A stretch of DNA of 64,000 nt from CADEDV01 sp964596345 (GTDB lineage Bacteria > Bacteroidota > Bacteroidia > Chitinophagales > Chitinophagaceae), in contig CAZQSZ010000008.1 of assembly GCA_964596345.1 (NCBI GenBank), positions 1 to 64,000 on the forward strand. Reading direction: 5' to 3'. Numbering within the stretch: position 1 is the first letter of the stretch; every line of letters begins with the position of its first letter. The position numbers and the translations under genes are program-made. Below are positions 34,500 through 43,293 of the stretch, piece after piece. Below the pieces are notes generated by a model, which was not told the origin of the DNA, searched no databases, and saw nothing but the letters and a program-made list of their open reading frames with translations.

Positions 34500-35444
34500 A
34501 TGAAGTATTTATATATCTCATTAGTTACGGCATGTATTGCTTTAGCTGATTCCAAAGCTTTAGCCCAGACAGATATTGATGGCATTATGATGGAGAAAAA
34601 TGCCTTTTGTGTGGGTCCCATGTTTGGCTACAGCAGCTGGACCAACTATTGGGAAGGCACCTTAAAAAGAGAAAACCTGAACCTGGGAAAAGTTTCCACC
34701 ACTATGTACAGTATCATGGGCAATTATGGTATTACGAGCAAGCTGAATGTGATGTTTGGCCTGCCCTATGTAAAAACAAAAGCATCTGCCGGTCAGCTAA
34801 AAGGCCTGAAAGGCATCCAGGATCTTTCCTTTTGGATAAAATGGAAAGCTTACAGTAAAAAGATCGGGCAGGGTCGTTTATCCTTATTCGCCATTGGCGG
34901 TTATTCATTACCCGCATCTGATTATACAGCTGATTTTTTGCCTATGTCCATCGGTTTAGAGAGTAAAACCCTTTCTATCCGGGGCATGGCCGATTACCAG
35001 TTTGGAAAATGGTTTGCCACTTTATCGGGTACTTACGTAAGAAGAAGCAATATTGAAATTGACCGTACGGCCTATTACACTACAGAAATGCATTACAGCA
35101 ATGAAGTAAAAATGCCGGATGCTGCCGCCTTCAATTTCAGGGCTGGATACCGGGATAAAGGCGCTTATGCCGAAGCGGTGATTGATAACTGGACCACCCT
35201 GGGAGGTTTTGATATCACCCGGAACAATATGCCCTTTCCAAGCAATGAAATGAATGCAACAAGGATCGGTTTCAATTTTAAATACCCCATGCCATTTAAA
35301 CCTAACCTTTCTGTGACCGGTAACTTCTTTACCACCATTGCAGGGAGAAATATGGGACAGGCTAACAGTATCAATGCAGGAATTTTCTATGTGCTTGATT
35401 TCTCCAAAAAAGTAAAAACCGGTTCTGATAATTCTAAAAAGTAA
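34500..35444 (+). CDS. Outer-membrane beta-barrel protein (MetA-pathway-like)
   Basis: The protein has 314 residues; ATG at 34500 gives signal peptide MKYLYISLVTACIALADSKALAQ. Regular amphipathic strands follow (VSTTMYSIMGNYGITSKLNVMFGLPYVK, FAIGGYSLPASDY, then the C-terminal NAGIFYVLDF). The pattern resembles the transporter barrels found in phenol-degradation (MetA) operons. It sits between two haloperoxidase-like lipoprotein genes and overlaps the next by one base (TAATG). A channel for the substrates of those enzymes is plausible but unproven. Confidence 0.75.
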   Translation: MKYLYISLVTACIALADSKALAQTDIDGIMMEKNAFCVGPMFGYSSWTNYWEGTLKRENLNLGKVSTTMYSIMGNYGITSKLNVMFGLPYVKTKASAGQLKGLKGIQDLSFWIKWKAYSKKIGQGRLSLFAIGGYSLPASDYTADFLPMSIGLESKTLSIRGMADYQFGKWFATLSGTYVRRSNIEIDRTAYYTTEMHYSNEVKMPDAAAFNFRAGYRDKGAYAEAVIDNWTTLGGFDITRNNMPFPSNEMNATRIGFNFKYPMPFKPNLSVTGNFFTTIAGRNMGQANSINAGIFYVLDFSKKVKTGSDNSKK

Positions 35445-35449
35445 TGACC

Positions 35450-36994
35450 ATGAAAAAAATAACCTTACTATATATCACTTTTTCCTTATTACTATTCCAC
35501 TCCTGTTCAAAAGATATTACTGAAAGTAATCTTCAGTTCCCGGCATTACAACCGGCTAATAACGATATCAACGGGGGCACCTGGCTGCCCATTCTGTTGA
35601 CTGGCCCTGCTGAATTTGCTGTAGCAGCTCCGATTGCCACCACAGCACCAGATTATATTGCCCAGGTGAATGAAATCAAAAGCTTCCAGGCCAATATCAC
35701 AAAAGAAGAAAAAAGATCAGTTAACTATTGGAGTGCGGGTGCTATTCTTCGCTGGAACGAGATCATGAGAGAACTGGTGGCATTGCATAATTTACCGCCT
35801 TACCAGAATGCCGACGGTACTTATCCTTTTCCCAGTGCTAATAACCCTTTAGCATATCCCCAGTTCCCTTTTGCTAATCCTCCCTATGCAGCTAGGGCTT
35901 ATGCCTATGTGGCCGCCGCCCAATATGATGCACTGGTGGCAACCTGGCATTATAAAAATTTATACAACCGTGCTGCTCCCTATACCGTAGACCCAACAGT
36001 CAATGCATTGATACCAAAATCAAATCTGCCTTCCTATCCTTCTGAGGATGCGGCTGTAATTGGAGTAACCACCGAGCTATTAAAACTATTATTCCCCGGC
36101 GACCAGGAATTCATCCAGCTAAAAGCAGAGGAACATAGAAAAGCAAGGATCATTTCCGGTGCTAATGTCCGTAGTGACCTGGAAGCCGGTGAAGCTTTGG
36201 GCAAATTGGTTGCACAAAAATTTGTCACCCGTGCCAGAGGTGACAGGACCGGTGCTGCTATTGGCAACCAAACACTATGGACACAAATGGAGAATGATGC
36301 GATCGCCAGAGGAGAAATTCCATGGATCAGCCAGGAATCACCGAAACGTCCGCCCATGCTTCCGTTATTTGGCAGAGTAAGAACCTGGTTATTTGATTCA
36401 CTGACCATGGTAACCACTATTCGGCCAGCTGCTCCCCCTTCTACTTCCTCTCAACAGTTTAAAGATGAGTTAGCAGAGATCTATAATTTCAGTAAGAACC
36501 CAACCCGGGAACAAATACGTATTGCTCATTTCTGGGCAGATGGGTTGAGCACCTACACACCTCCGGGGCACTGGAATGCGATTGCAGCAGAAGATTTTGT
36601 CAAGGCCAACTTCAGTGAGATAAGATGGGCCAGGAATATGGCACTCTTGAACATGTCGTTAATGGATGCTGCTACAGCTTGCTGGGATGCAAAATTCGTT
36701 TACTTTAATCCACGTCCGTCACAGATGGACCCAAGGATCAAGACAACTACAGGGCTGCCGAATTTCCCTTCTTATATATCTGGGCATTCCACATTTAGCG
36801 CAGCAGCAGCTACCATACTCGGTCATATTATTCCATCCCGTGCAGCAGATTATACTGCAATGGCACAAGAAGCCTCAGTATCCCGTATGTACGGTGCCAT
36901 TCACTACCGCAGTGATTGTGAAAAAGGATTAGAGACCGGTAATAAAGTTGGAGCCTTTGCTATTGCAAGAGCCCGGGTTGACGGAGCTGAATAA
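35450..36994 (+). CDS. Vanadium-haloperoxidase/PAP2-superfamily lipoprotein 2
   Basis: An ATG at 35444 overlaps the previous stop. The ATG at 35450 (MKKITLLYITFSLLLFHSC) gives the cleanest lipoprotein signal; both are possible. By the 516-residue numbering, the active site is complete: K417-x6-R424-P425 (AKFVYFNPRP), S446-G447-H448 (YISGHSTFS), and R481-x5-H487-x3-D491 (SRMYGAIHYRSD). It is a paralogue of the gene at 33141 with a longer N-terminal half. Either vanadium haloperoxidase or phosphatase activity fits; there is no way to choose from sequence. Confidence 0.88.
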   Translation: MKKITLLYITFSLLLFHSCSKDITESNLQFPALQPANNDINGGTWLPILLTGPAEFAVAAPIATTAPDYIAQVNEIKSFQANITKEEKRSVNYWSAGAILRWNEIMRELVALHNLPPYQNADGTYPFPSANNPLAYPQFPFANPPYAARAYAYVAAAQYDALVATWHYKNLYNRAAPYTVDPTVNALIPKSNLPSYPSEDAAVIGVTTELLKLLFPGDQEFIQLKAEEHRKARIISGANVRSDLEAGEALGKLVAQKFVTRARGDRTGAAIGNQTLWTQMENDAIARGEIPWISQESPKRPPMLPLFGRVRTWLFDSLTMVTTIRPAAPPSTSSQQFKDELAEIYNFSKNPTREQIRIAHFWADGLSTYTPPGHWNAIAAEDFVKANFSEIRWARNMALLNMSLMDAATACWDAKFVYFNPRPSQMDPRIKTTTGLPNFPSYISGHSTFSAAAATILGHIIPSRAADYTAMAQEASVSRMYGAIHYRSDCEKGLETGNKVGAFAIARARVDGAE

Positions 36995-37050
36995 TTTTTT
37001 ACAGACTAAGCATTATACGGCGTTGTAAATCTTTACTGACGCCTCTTTTA
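36991..37050 (+). repeat. 60-bp direct repeat, copy 1, containing a terminator-like hairpin
   Basis: It begins at the stop of the haloperoxidase-like gene. Inside it GGCGT (37019-37023) pairs with ACGCC (37039-37043), and GTAA/TTAC pair above a two-sided internal loop; CTCTTTTA follows. The sequence is repeated 110 bases downstream at high identity. Confidence 0.8.
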
Positions 37051-37100
37051 TTAAAACAAATGATTAGAATAAAATAGCACTGCAAAGCGGTTTAAACGCA

Positions 37101-37160
37101 TAATCTTTTTTACAGACAAAGCAAATACGGCGTTGTAATTCTTTACCGACGCCTCTTTTT
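37101..37160 (+). repeat. 60-bp direct repeat, copy 2, containing a terminator-like hairpin
   Basis: It aligns with 36991-37050 at a constant offset of 110 bases. It keeps the GGCGT/ACGCC stem and ends in CTCTTTTTT, a better T run than copy 1. It stands 34 bases before the AhpD-like gene. The two copies could be duplicated terminators isolating that gene from the operon upstream. The spacer 37051-37100 contains nothing identifiable. Confidence 0.8.
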
Positions 37161-37194
37161 TCTTCCCGTGCCCCCTAATTAAATTAATAATACT

Positions 37195-37758
37195 ATGCCG
37201 CATATTCAACTGGAAGATCACCTGCCGGGCATCACCGGCCTGCTGGAATACCGGAAAGATACGGCAGCTCCTATCCGGGAGCTGACACAGATATTGCTCC
37301 GGGGGCCATCGACATTAACGGAGGCTGAAAGAGAGCTGATTGCCACGATTGTTTCACATGGTAATAAATGTACATTTTGCACCACTGCCCACACGGCGGC
37401 AGCTGATATTCTGCTAGGGGAAGAAATTACTTCAGCAAAAGTAAAAGCAGATATTGATACAGCGCCTGTAAGTGACAAGATGAAAAAATTATTGGTAATC
37501 GCATTGCAAGTACAACAAAGTGGCAAAAGCGTAACTCCTGAAGCGATACAAAAAGCGAAAGATACCGGAGCTACTGATATCGAGATTCATGATACTGTCC
37601 TGATAGCAGCCCTGTTTTGTTTGTATAACCGGTATGTGGATGGGCTGGCTACTGTTACGCCATCTGATCCTGCATTCTATAAAGGACTCGGCGAACGTTT
37701 AAAGAACAATGGTTATAACCGGCTGCCGCAGGGGTATGATCATTTAAAGAAAAAATAA
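37195..37758 (+). CDS. Carboxymuconolactone-decarboxylase/AhpD-like protein 1
   Basis: The protein has 187 residues. The AhpD-type redox motif C-x2-C-x3-H appears as CTFCTTAH in ELIATIVSHGNKCTFCTTAH. A second helix pair carries DTGATDIEIHDTVLIAALFCLYNRYVDGL in two parts. Peroxidase-related members use the Cys pair to reduce hydroperoxides; others are gamma-carboxymuconolactone decarboxylases. The Cys pair favours the redox role. Its stop overlaps the ATG of the MFS gene. Confidence 0.86.
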   Translation: MPHIQLEDHLPGITGLLEYRKDTAAPIRELTQILLRGPSTLTEAERELIATIVSHGNKCTFCTTAHTAAADILLGEEITSAKVKADIDTAPVSDKMKKLLVIALQVQQSGKSVTPEAIQKAKDTGATDIEIHDTVLIAALFCLYNRYVDGLATVTPSDPAFYKGLGERLKNNGYNRLPQGYDHLKKK

Positions 37759-38990
37759 TGGCCAGCACCGAATCAAATGAACAGATAACAGCCTACCACT
37801 GGTTGTTATTTGTTATCTGTTTCCTGGGTACTGCTTTTGCAGGTACCACATCCACACTCATGTCTGTTTATCTGCCAGTGGCCGTGAAAGATTTAGCAGG
37901 GAATAATAAAGGAAATGAATTCGATACTATCAGCGCCTATATTAATGCGGTTTTTATTTTGGGCGGAGCTTTGGGAGGATTTATTACCGGCATCATCAGT
38001 GATAAAGCAGGCAGGAAGAAGGGGGTCATACTCTCTATTGCCTGTTATGGTTTGTTTACTGTTCTAACCGGGTATATGACTCATTGGTGGACTATCGTTG
38101 TTTGCCGTTTTTTCAGTGGTTTTGGTTTTGGTGCTGTATTAGTTACCACTACTACACTACTAATAGAAGAGTGGCCTCAAAAGAGCCGTTCTATTTTTAT
38201 CGGCATTTTATCCATTGCGGTGCCGGTTGGTATCTTTTCAGCCGGTATTATTGATTATTTTATCTCCTCCTGGCGGCAAGCATTCCTGGCTGGTATTATC
38301 CCGCTTACTATTGCCATTCTTTCTTGCTGGCTCCTGAAAGAATCCCGGGAATGGAAACAATCCCGGAAGATTGCAATACCCCATTCAAAAAAAGATACAG
38401 TTTTCCATTCCAGCCACCGTACCGGTTTAATAACCGGGTCCATCATCTTTGGTACAATGCTGATTGGTTTGTGGGCCATATTTTTATGGTTACCCACCTG
38501 GATAGATAGTTTGATTACAACCGGCGATGCGCAAAAAGAAAGGGGTATCAGTATGATGATGCTGGGAATAGGTGGTCTCATCGGTGGTTTTTTCTCCGGC
38601 TGGCTGATGAATGCCTGGGGATTACGAAGATCACTGCTCATCTGCTTCCTTACCTGCATTGTCTTGTCACTGATTTTGTTTAAAACCAATACATCTTTCT
38701 CGTTCATTATTTACCCGGAAATTGTTTTGCTGGCCCTATCCTTCGGAGCGAGCCAGGGAATACTATCTGTGTATATACCCAATTTATTCCCCACAGCTGT
38801 CAGAGCGACTGCTACAGGGTTTTGTTTCAATACGGGCAGAATACTTACTGCCATAGCTGTATTATTTGTAGGTGTACTGGTTACTGAGCTGGGAGGCTAT
38901 AGTAATTCGCTTTTTATTTTTTCACTTGTCTTTATTATCGGCTTCGCAGCCACTTTTTTTACAAAAGAGAAGGCTAAAACAGATCATTAA
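37758..38990 (+). CDS. Major facilitator superfamily transporter
   Basis: The protein has 410 residues and 12 predicted membrane helices. The loop between helices 2 and 3 has GIISDKAGRKKGV (MFS signature G-x3-D-x2-G-R-K). The gene starts within the AhpD-like stop codon (TAATG), so they are translationally coupled. The sequence is nearest to the aromatic-acid:proton-symporter-like MFS carriers in appearance, but this is a weak inference. The surrounding genes do not define a substrate. Confidence 0.87.
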   Translation: MASTESNEQITAYHWLLFVICFLGTAFAGTTSTLMSVYLPVAVKDLAGNNKGNEFDTISAYINAVFILGGALGGFITGIISDKAGRKKGVILSIACYGLFTVLTGYMTHWWTIVVCRFFSGFGFGAVLVTTTTLLIEEWPQKSRSIFIGILSIAVPVGIFSAGIIDYFISSWRQAFLAGIIPLTIAILSCWLLKESREWKQSRKIAIPHSKKDTVFHSSHRTGLITGSIIFGTMLIGLWAIFLWLPTWIDSLITTGDAQKERGISMMMLGIGGLIGGFFSGWLMNAWGLRRSLLICFLTCIVLSLILFKTNTSFSFIIYPEIVLLALSFGASQGILSVYIPNLFPTAVRATATGFCFNTGRILTAIAVLFVGVLVTELGGYSNSLFIFSLVFIIGFAATFFTKEKAKTDH

Positions 38991-39000
38991 AGAAAAAGAG

Positions 39001-39165
39001 ATGGCATATATACAAATTAACAAAGCAATTCCCGGTATAAGAAGCCTGGTACTATTCAGGCCGGAAACAGGTAAGCCTTTGTACCACCTGGCTCAGGTAT
39101 TATTACGGGGATCTTCTTCACTACCAAAATCAACAACCTTATATGGCACATATTCAATTACCTGA
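39001..39165 (+). pseudogene. Truncated copy of the AhpD-like gene
   Basis: The 54-residue frame MAYIQINKAIPGIRSLVLFRPETGKP...LAQVLLRGSSS matches the first 38 residues of the next AhpD-like protein (MAHIQLPEGLPGIRGPMAFRPETAKP...LAEILLRGDD). The match is then lost, and neither Cys nor the catalytic helix is present. The ATG of the intact copy lies inside its 3' end in another frame. A partial tandem duplication explains this best. Confidence 0.65.
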
Positions 39166-39694
39166 AGGGTTACCCGGCATCAGGGGGCCAATGGCTTTTC
39201 GGCCGGAGACAGCAAAACCCATGAATGAGCTAGCAGAAATCCTGTTGCGGGGTGATGATAATACATTAACCCGTGGTGAAAGAGAACTGATTGGCACTTA
39301 TGTTTCCTCCCTCAATGATTGCTTCTTTTGCCAAAATGTTCATGGAGCACTGGCACAACATTATATGCAATGTGATATGCAATTTATTGACAGTATTAAA
39401 AGCGGCTTTCATGCTGTTTCTATCTCTGGAAAATTGAAATGTTTACTGGCCATTGCAGGTAGTGTACAAAAAAATGGCAAGGCGGTAACCCCGGAACAGG
39501 TTGCTGAAGCAAAAGCAGCAGGGGCTACAGACAGAGAAATTCACGATACTGTTTTAATAGCCGCAGCCTTCTGCATGTTTAACCGCTACGTAGACGGATT
39601 GGCAACCTGGGCTCCTGCTGACAGGCAGCTATACGTGGAACGGGCCAAAATGAGAGCAGAAGAAGGATATTTGAATTTTGACCTGTATAAATAA
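39143..39694 (+). CDS. Carboxymuconolactone-decarboxylase/AhpD-like protein 2
   Basis: The protein has 183 residues and is a paralogue of the gene at 37195. The motif is CFFCQNVH in LNDCFFCQNVHGALAQH. The C-terminal helix has DREIHDTVLIAAAFCMFNRYVDGL. It starts inside the truncated copy, so expression may depend on translation through that fragment. Together with the other copy, MFS and DUF3179 genes it forms one plus-strand unit. Redox activity toward peroxides is the likely role. Confidence 0.86.
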   Translation: MAHIQLPEGLPGIRGPMAFRPETAKPMNELAEILLRGDDNTLTRGERELIGTYVSSLNDCFFCQNVHGALAQHYMQCDMQFIDSIKSGFHAVSISGKLKCLLAIAGSVQKNGKAVTPEQVAEAKAAGATDREIHDTVLIAAAFCMFNRYVDGLATWAPADRQLYVERAKMRAEEGYLNFDLYK

Positions 39695-39704
39695 AATAAT
39701 AAGT

Positions 39705-40844
39705 ATGAAAAAACTATTTTGGCTTGGAAGCATCTGTTTAATTGTCTTTGAAGTACTGAATGTTTATTTCATAATGCCCATGCCGGGCAGCCAGCAGATG
39801 AACAGTATTGATACTGCTTATTTTCTATACCAATGGCGCTGGTTATTCCGTGGGTTATTCGGGCTCATGATCATAGCCGGGCTTTTCAAATCACAATGGA
39901 AAAGAAAATGGATACTTGTATTCCCTCTTGTATTGATCGGGGCTGTAGCATATATGACCAATTTTAAAATGGCTGCTGATGCTATGTTCAGGCAACCACA
40001 ACAGTTATTACTGGCTGATGCCGGTATGAATAAAGTGGATACCGCCCGCCTCGTGATAGGAATTGTTATCAATGGACAGGCAAAAGCTTATCCCATACAA
40101 TTCCTGGGCTATCATCACCATGTACAGGATATCGTAGGCGATAAAGCTGTACTTGTCACTTATTGCACCGTCTGCAGAACCGGCCGGGTGTATGAGCCAT
40201 TCGTGAATGGCAAAAAGGAAAGCTTCCGGCTCGTGGGAATGGATCATTTTAATGCTATGCTGGAAGATGCTACCACTAAAAGCTGGTGGAGACAAGCCAC
40301 CGGGGAAGCAATTACCGGGAAACTGAAAGGTCAAAAGCTGCCGGAATTATTAAGTATGCAAACATCCCTGGCCAGTTGGTTGCAATTATACCCGGCCTCA
40401 CTTATTATGCAGGCTGATCCGGCATTTGTAAAAACCTATGACAGCACGATGAAATTTGAAAGTGGTACCAGTAAAAACAAATTAACAGGAACGGATAGTC
40501 TTTCCTGGAAAGATAAATCATGGGTGGTGGGTGTTAAGGCAGGCGATGCAACAAAAGCATACAACTGGAATGAATTAAAAACAAAACGGCTGATTGCAGA
40601 TCAAATTGGTGAGAAGCCTATACTGCTGGTGCTGGCCGGAGATAATAAAAGTTTCTTTGCCTTTGAACGGCCGGATCACACAAACGCTTTTTTTCTTAAT
40701 AAAGACACATTAGTATATAAAAATCATTTCTTCAGAATTGATGGCAAAGGCATTGATACTTCGTTTTCACTGAAACAACTGCCCTCTTACCAGGAATTCT
40801 GGCACAGCTGGCAAACTTTTAACCCGGGAACCACAAAATTCTGA
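39705..40844 (+). CDS. DUF3179-containing membrane protein
   Basis: The protein has 379 residues; ATG at 39705 (MKKLFWLGSICLIVFEVLNV) is preferred over 39678, inside the preceding gene. Three or four N-terminal helices (within residues 5-90) precede a large domain. That domain holds the DUF3179 signatures AKAYPIQFLGYHHHVQDI, TYCTVCRTGRVY, and a WWRQATGEAITGKL-type segment. The Cys pair in TYCTVCRTG is strongly conserved in the family and may bind metal or heme, but the function of DUF3179 is unknown. It ends the haloperoxidase/AhpD gene series. Confidence 0.85.
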   Translation: MKKLFWLGSICLIVFEVLNVYFIMPMPGSQQMNSIDTAYFLYQWRWLFRGLFGLMIIAGLFKSQWKRKWILVFPLVLIGAVAYMTNFKMAADAMFRQPQQLLLADAGMNKVDTARLVIGIVINGQAKAYPIQFLGYHHHVQDIVGDKAVLVTYCTVCRTGRVYEPFVNGKKESFRLVGMDHFNAMLEDATTKSWWRQATGEAITGKLKGQKLPELLSMQTSLASWLQLYPASLIMQADPAFVKTYDSTMKFESGTSKNKLTGTDSLSWKDKSWVVGVKAGDATKAYNWNELKTKRLIADQIGEKPILLVLAGDNKSFFAFERPDHTNAFFLNKDTLVYKNHFFRIDGKGIDTSFSLKQLPSYQEFWHSWQTFNPGTTKF

Positions 40845-40871
40845 GCTGGAACATCTGGTAGGGAAAAATAT

Positions 40872-40903
40872 TATCTTTAGCTGCCTTTTGAACGATTGCA
40901 AAA
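40872..40903 (+). promoter_or_regulatory. Promoter and LacI-type operator of the first LacI gene
   Basis: A -7 element TATCTTTA (40872-40879, one mismatch to TAnnTTTG) predicts a start near 40886. The near-palindrome from TTTTG to CAAAA around AACGATTG (40886-40903) covers that start. This is the layout of a self-repressed LacI gene. Confidence 0.5.
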
Positions 40904-40912
40904 AACCGACGA

Positions 40913-41905
40913 ATGCAGCAAAGCACACTGAAAAAATTATCTGAAGTTCTTGGTATCAGTATTTCTACCGTTTCCCGTGCCCTGAAAGATCATCCCGATA
41001 TCTCCGAGAATACAAAATCAAGAGTGAAAGAACTTGCCCTGGCGCTTGAATACGAGCCTAATAATTATGCAGTACAATTAAGAACAAGGCAAAGCAATGT
41101 GCTGGGCATCATGGTTCCCAGCATTGATAATTTCTTTTACGACTCCTTTATTGCAGCCGTGGAGGAAGATGCCAGGGTGCATGGTTATTCCGTGATGATC
41201 ATGCAATCAAGAGATAAAGTACAATTAGAAACATCCAATCTTCATTTATTCCGGAAAAATATGGTAATGGGGCTGTTTGCTTCAGTGTCGATTGAAACAG
41301 AAGATATGGCTCCATTTAAAAAACTGGATGACATGAAAGTGCCGGTGGTCTTCTTCGACCGGGTGCCGGAAGAAGACGGCTATCACAAAGTTTGCCTGGC
41401 CGATGCAGAAGCAGCCCGGATAGCCGCAGAAGCCATTATCGAAAAAAAGAAGAAACGGGTATTGGCCTTATTTGGTCACCCCCACCTGAGTATAACAAGG
41501 ATCCGGTGTGCCACTTTCCAGGAAACCTTTGCCAAGCAGGCGCCTAAAACAAAGATCAGCATTGAGTACCCGGAAGGAATTGCAGAATCAAAAAGAGTGG
41601 CCCTGGAAGCGCTGAAAGGAAAGCAACGACCGGATACGATCTTTTGTATGGGCGACCTGATCTTAATCGGCGTGATGTACGCCATTCATAAACTGCAACT
41701 GAAAGTACCGGAAGATATTGCCGTAATAAGTATCAGTAATGGCCTTATTCCCACGATGTATGATCCGAAGATCACTTATGTTGAGACCAATGGATTTAAG
41801 TTGGGCAAACTGGCTTTTGCACAAATGCTGACCTCCCTCCGCGGCGATAGCGTTCCGCAGGAAGTAAGACTGGAATCTATACTGGTGGAAGGCGGCTCTC
41901 TCTAA
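40913..41905 (+). CDS. LacI-family transcriptional regulator 1
   Basis: The protein has 330 residues. The N-terminal helix-turn-helix is KKLSEVLGISISTVSRALKDHPDIS, and the hinge region EYEPNNYAVQLRTRQSNVLGIMVPS leads into a periplasmic-binding-like effector domain. It is directly upstream of an MFS carrier and trehalase on the same strand and near sucrose-type genes on the other. An operator overlaps its own predicted start site. The effector is probably a disaccharide or its phosphate or hexose product (inference). Its DNA-binding helix is nearly identical to that of the regulator at 61949. Confidence 0.93.
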   Translation: MQQSTLKKLSEVLGISISTVSRALKDHPDISENTKSRVKELALALEYEPNNYAVQLRTRQSNVLGIMVPSIDNFFYDSFIAAVEEDARVHGYSVMIMQSRDKVQLETSNLHLFRKNMVMGLFASVSIETEDMAPFKKLDDMKVPVVFFDRVPEEDGYHKVCLADAEAARIAAEAIIEKKKKRVLALFGHPHLSITRIRCATFQETFAKQAPKTKISIEYPEGIAESKRVALEALKGKQRPDTIFCMGDLILIGVMYAIHKLQLKVPEDIAVISISNGLIPTMYDPKITYVETNGFKLGKLAFAQMLTSLRGDSVPQEVRLESILVEGGSL

Positions 41906-41950
41906 GGCTGGTCCTGGCTTTTAGTTCACAAAACCTCCGTTTTTTACACC

Positions 41951-41963
41951 GCAAACGTTATAG
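41951..41963. promoter_or_regulatory. LacI-type site upstream of the MFS gene (distal)
   Basis: GCAAACGTTATAG: the left half GCAAACG is a full match to the consensus, the right half is poor. It is centred 60 bases upstream of the proximal site at 42012. It lies in the 120-base gap between the LacI and MFS genes. Confidence 0.4.
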
Positions 41964-42011
41964 TTTCGGGGGGCTTACTTGTTGTTGTTTTGAGGTAGCT
42001 TATTTTACTAC

Positions 42012-42022
42012 CAAACGATTGC
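42012..42022. promoter_or_regulatory. LacI-type operator at the MFS start codon (proximal)
   Basis: CAAACGATTGC ends three bases before the ATG. A possible promoter (TTG 41979-41981, TATTTTAC 42001-42008) puts the transcription start inside the operator. The same TATTTTAC plus CAAACGATTGC arrangement is found upstream of the other sugar carrier at 49039. Confidence 0.55.
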
Positions 42023-42025
42023 CAC

Positions 42026-43282
42026 ATGTCCTCCTTTAAGATCAAACTATCACTTTTCCTGAACTATTTTGTCTTCGCCATCCTGCTGAATAGTGTAGGC
42101 ACTGTCATCCTGCAGGTGCAAAATAATTTCGGTATCTCAAAAGGATCGGCCAGTATTTTGGAAGCCTTCAAAGATCTGAGTATAGCTATTACTTCTTTCC
42201 TGGTGGCATCTTATATCGTTAGAATCGGGTATAAAAGAGCGATGCAGATTGCATTGATGCTGGTTACAATAATGTGCTCCCTGATGCCTTCCGCCGGAAG
42301 CTTCCTGATGACAAAACTTTTATTTGCAACTGTTGGAATCAGCTTTGCCCTGATCAAAGTAAGTGTCTTTGCCACACTCGGCATCATCACGAAAGACAAA
42401 AAAGAACACCTGAGCCTGATGAGTTTTCTCGAATCATTCTTTATGATCGGGGTGCTGGCCGGTTATTTCATTTTTGGGGCTTTTGTAGATAATGATAATC
42501 CCCAGTCCACTGCCTGGTTCAATGTTTATTATATACTGGCTGGGATGTCCTTGTTGGCATTTCTATTATTATCCTCCACCCAACTCGATGAATCTTCCGT
42601 AAAAAAAGCCGAACAGGAAGAATCAAAAACACTGGGGGATGATTTCCTCGGTATGCTGAAACTCATTATTCTTCCTTTAGTGATCGTTTTTATTTTCTGC
42701 GCCTTCTTTTATGTATTGATTGAACAAAGCATTATGAGCTGGCTGCCTACTTTCAATAAAGATGTATTACAATTATCAACCAGCCTTAGTATCCAGATGG
42801 CAAGTATACTATCTGCATCTATAGCACTGGGCAGATTCCTTGCAGGCATATTATTAAAGAAGTTTGATTGGCTCTTTGTCCTAAGCGGCTGCCTGCTCCT
42901 AGCCGCTGTCCTTGTGATCATCACCGTTCCGCTCACAAAAAATATTTCAGCTTCACCTGTTACAACACTTAGTGATATTCCTTTGGTGGCATATGCTTTC
43001 CCACTGATCGGTCTATTCCTGGCACCTGTTTATCCTGCCATCAATTCGGTCATTCTTAGTAATCTTCCTGCACATAAACATGGTTCCATGTCCGGGCTGA
43101 TCGTTGTATTCTCTGCTTTGGGGGGCACAACAGGTTCAATTATCACCGGGCATATTTTCGGGGCATATGGAGGGCAAACAGCTTTCTATTTCTCACTGAT
43201 CCCGATTGCTGTTCTTATTATTTTACTTTTTATCTTCAAGAAAATACAACCTAAGTCAGCACCAGCAACTTCCCAACATTAA
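42026..43282 (+). CDS. MFS transporter, probably for a disaccharide
   Basis: The protein has 418 residues with 12 predicted helices and no signal peptide. It resembles the FucP/fosmidomycin-type MFS carriers of sugars. The neighbours give the best clue: trehalase begins 11 bases downstream, so trehalose or a related disaccharide may be carried across the inner membrane. A LacI-type operator lies at its start codon. Confidence 0.85.
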   Translation: MSSFKIKLSLFLNYFVFAILLNSVGTVILQVQNNFGISKGSASILEAFKDLSIAITSFLVASYIVRIGYKRAMQIALMLVTIMCSLMPSAGSFLMTKLLFATVGISFALIKVSVFATLGIITKDKKEHLSLMSFLESFFMIGVLAGYFIFGAFVDNDNPQSTAWFNVYYILAGMSLLAFLLLSSTQLDESSVKKAEQEESKTLGDDFLGMLKLIILPLVIVFIFCAFFYVLIEQSIMSWLPTFNKDVLQLSTSLSIQMASILSASIALGRFLAGILLKKFDWLFVLSGCLLLAAVLVIITVPLTKNISASPVTTLSDIPLVAYAFPLIGLFLAPVYPAINSVILSNLPAHKHGSMSGLIVVFSALGGTTGSIITGHIFGAYGGQTAFYFSLIPIAVLIILLFIFKKIQPKSAPATSQH

Positions 43283-43293
43283 TTTACCGGAAA

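Noticed and set aside
37051..37100. Spacer between the two hairpin repeats as a small RNA gene
   Set aside because: No promoter element or stable fold seen.
39678..39704. Upstream start for the DUF3179 protein
   Set aside because: It lies inside the AhpD-like gene and adds residues before a good membrane signal.
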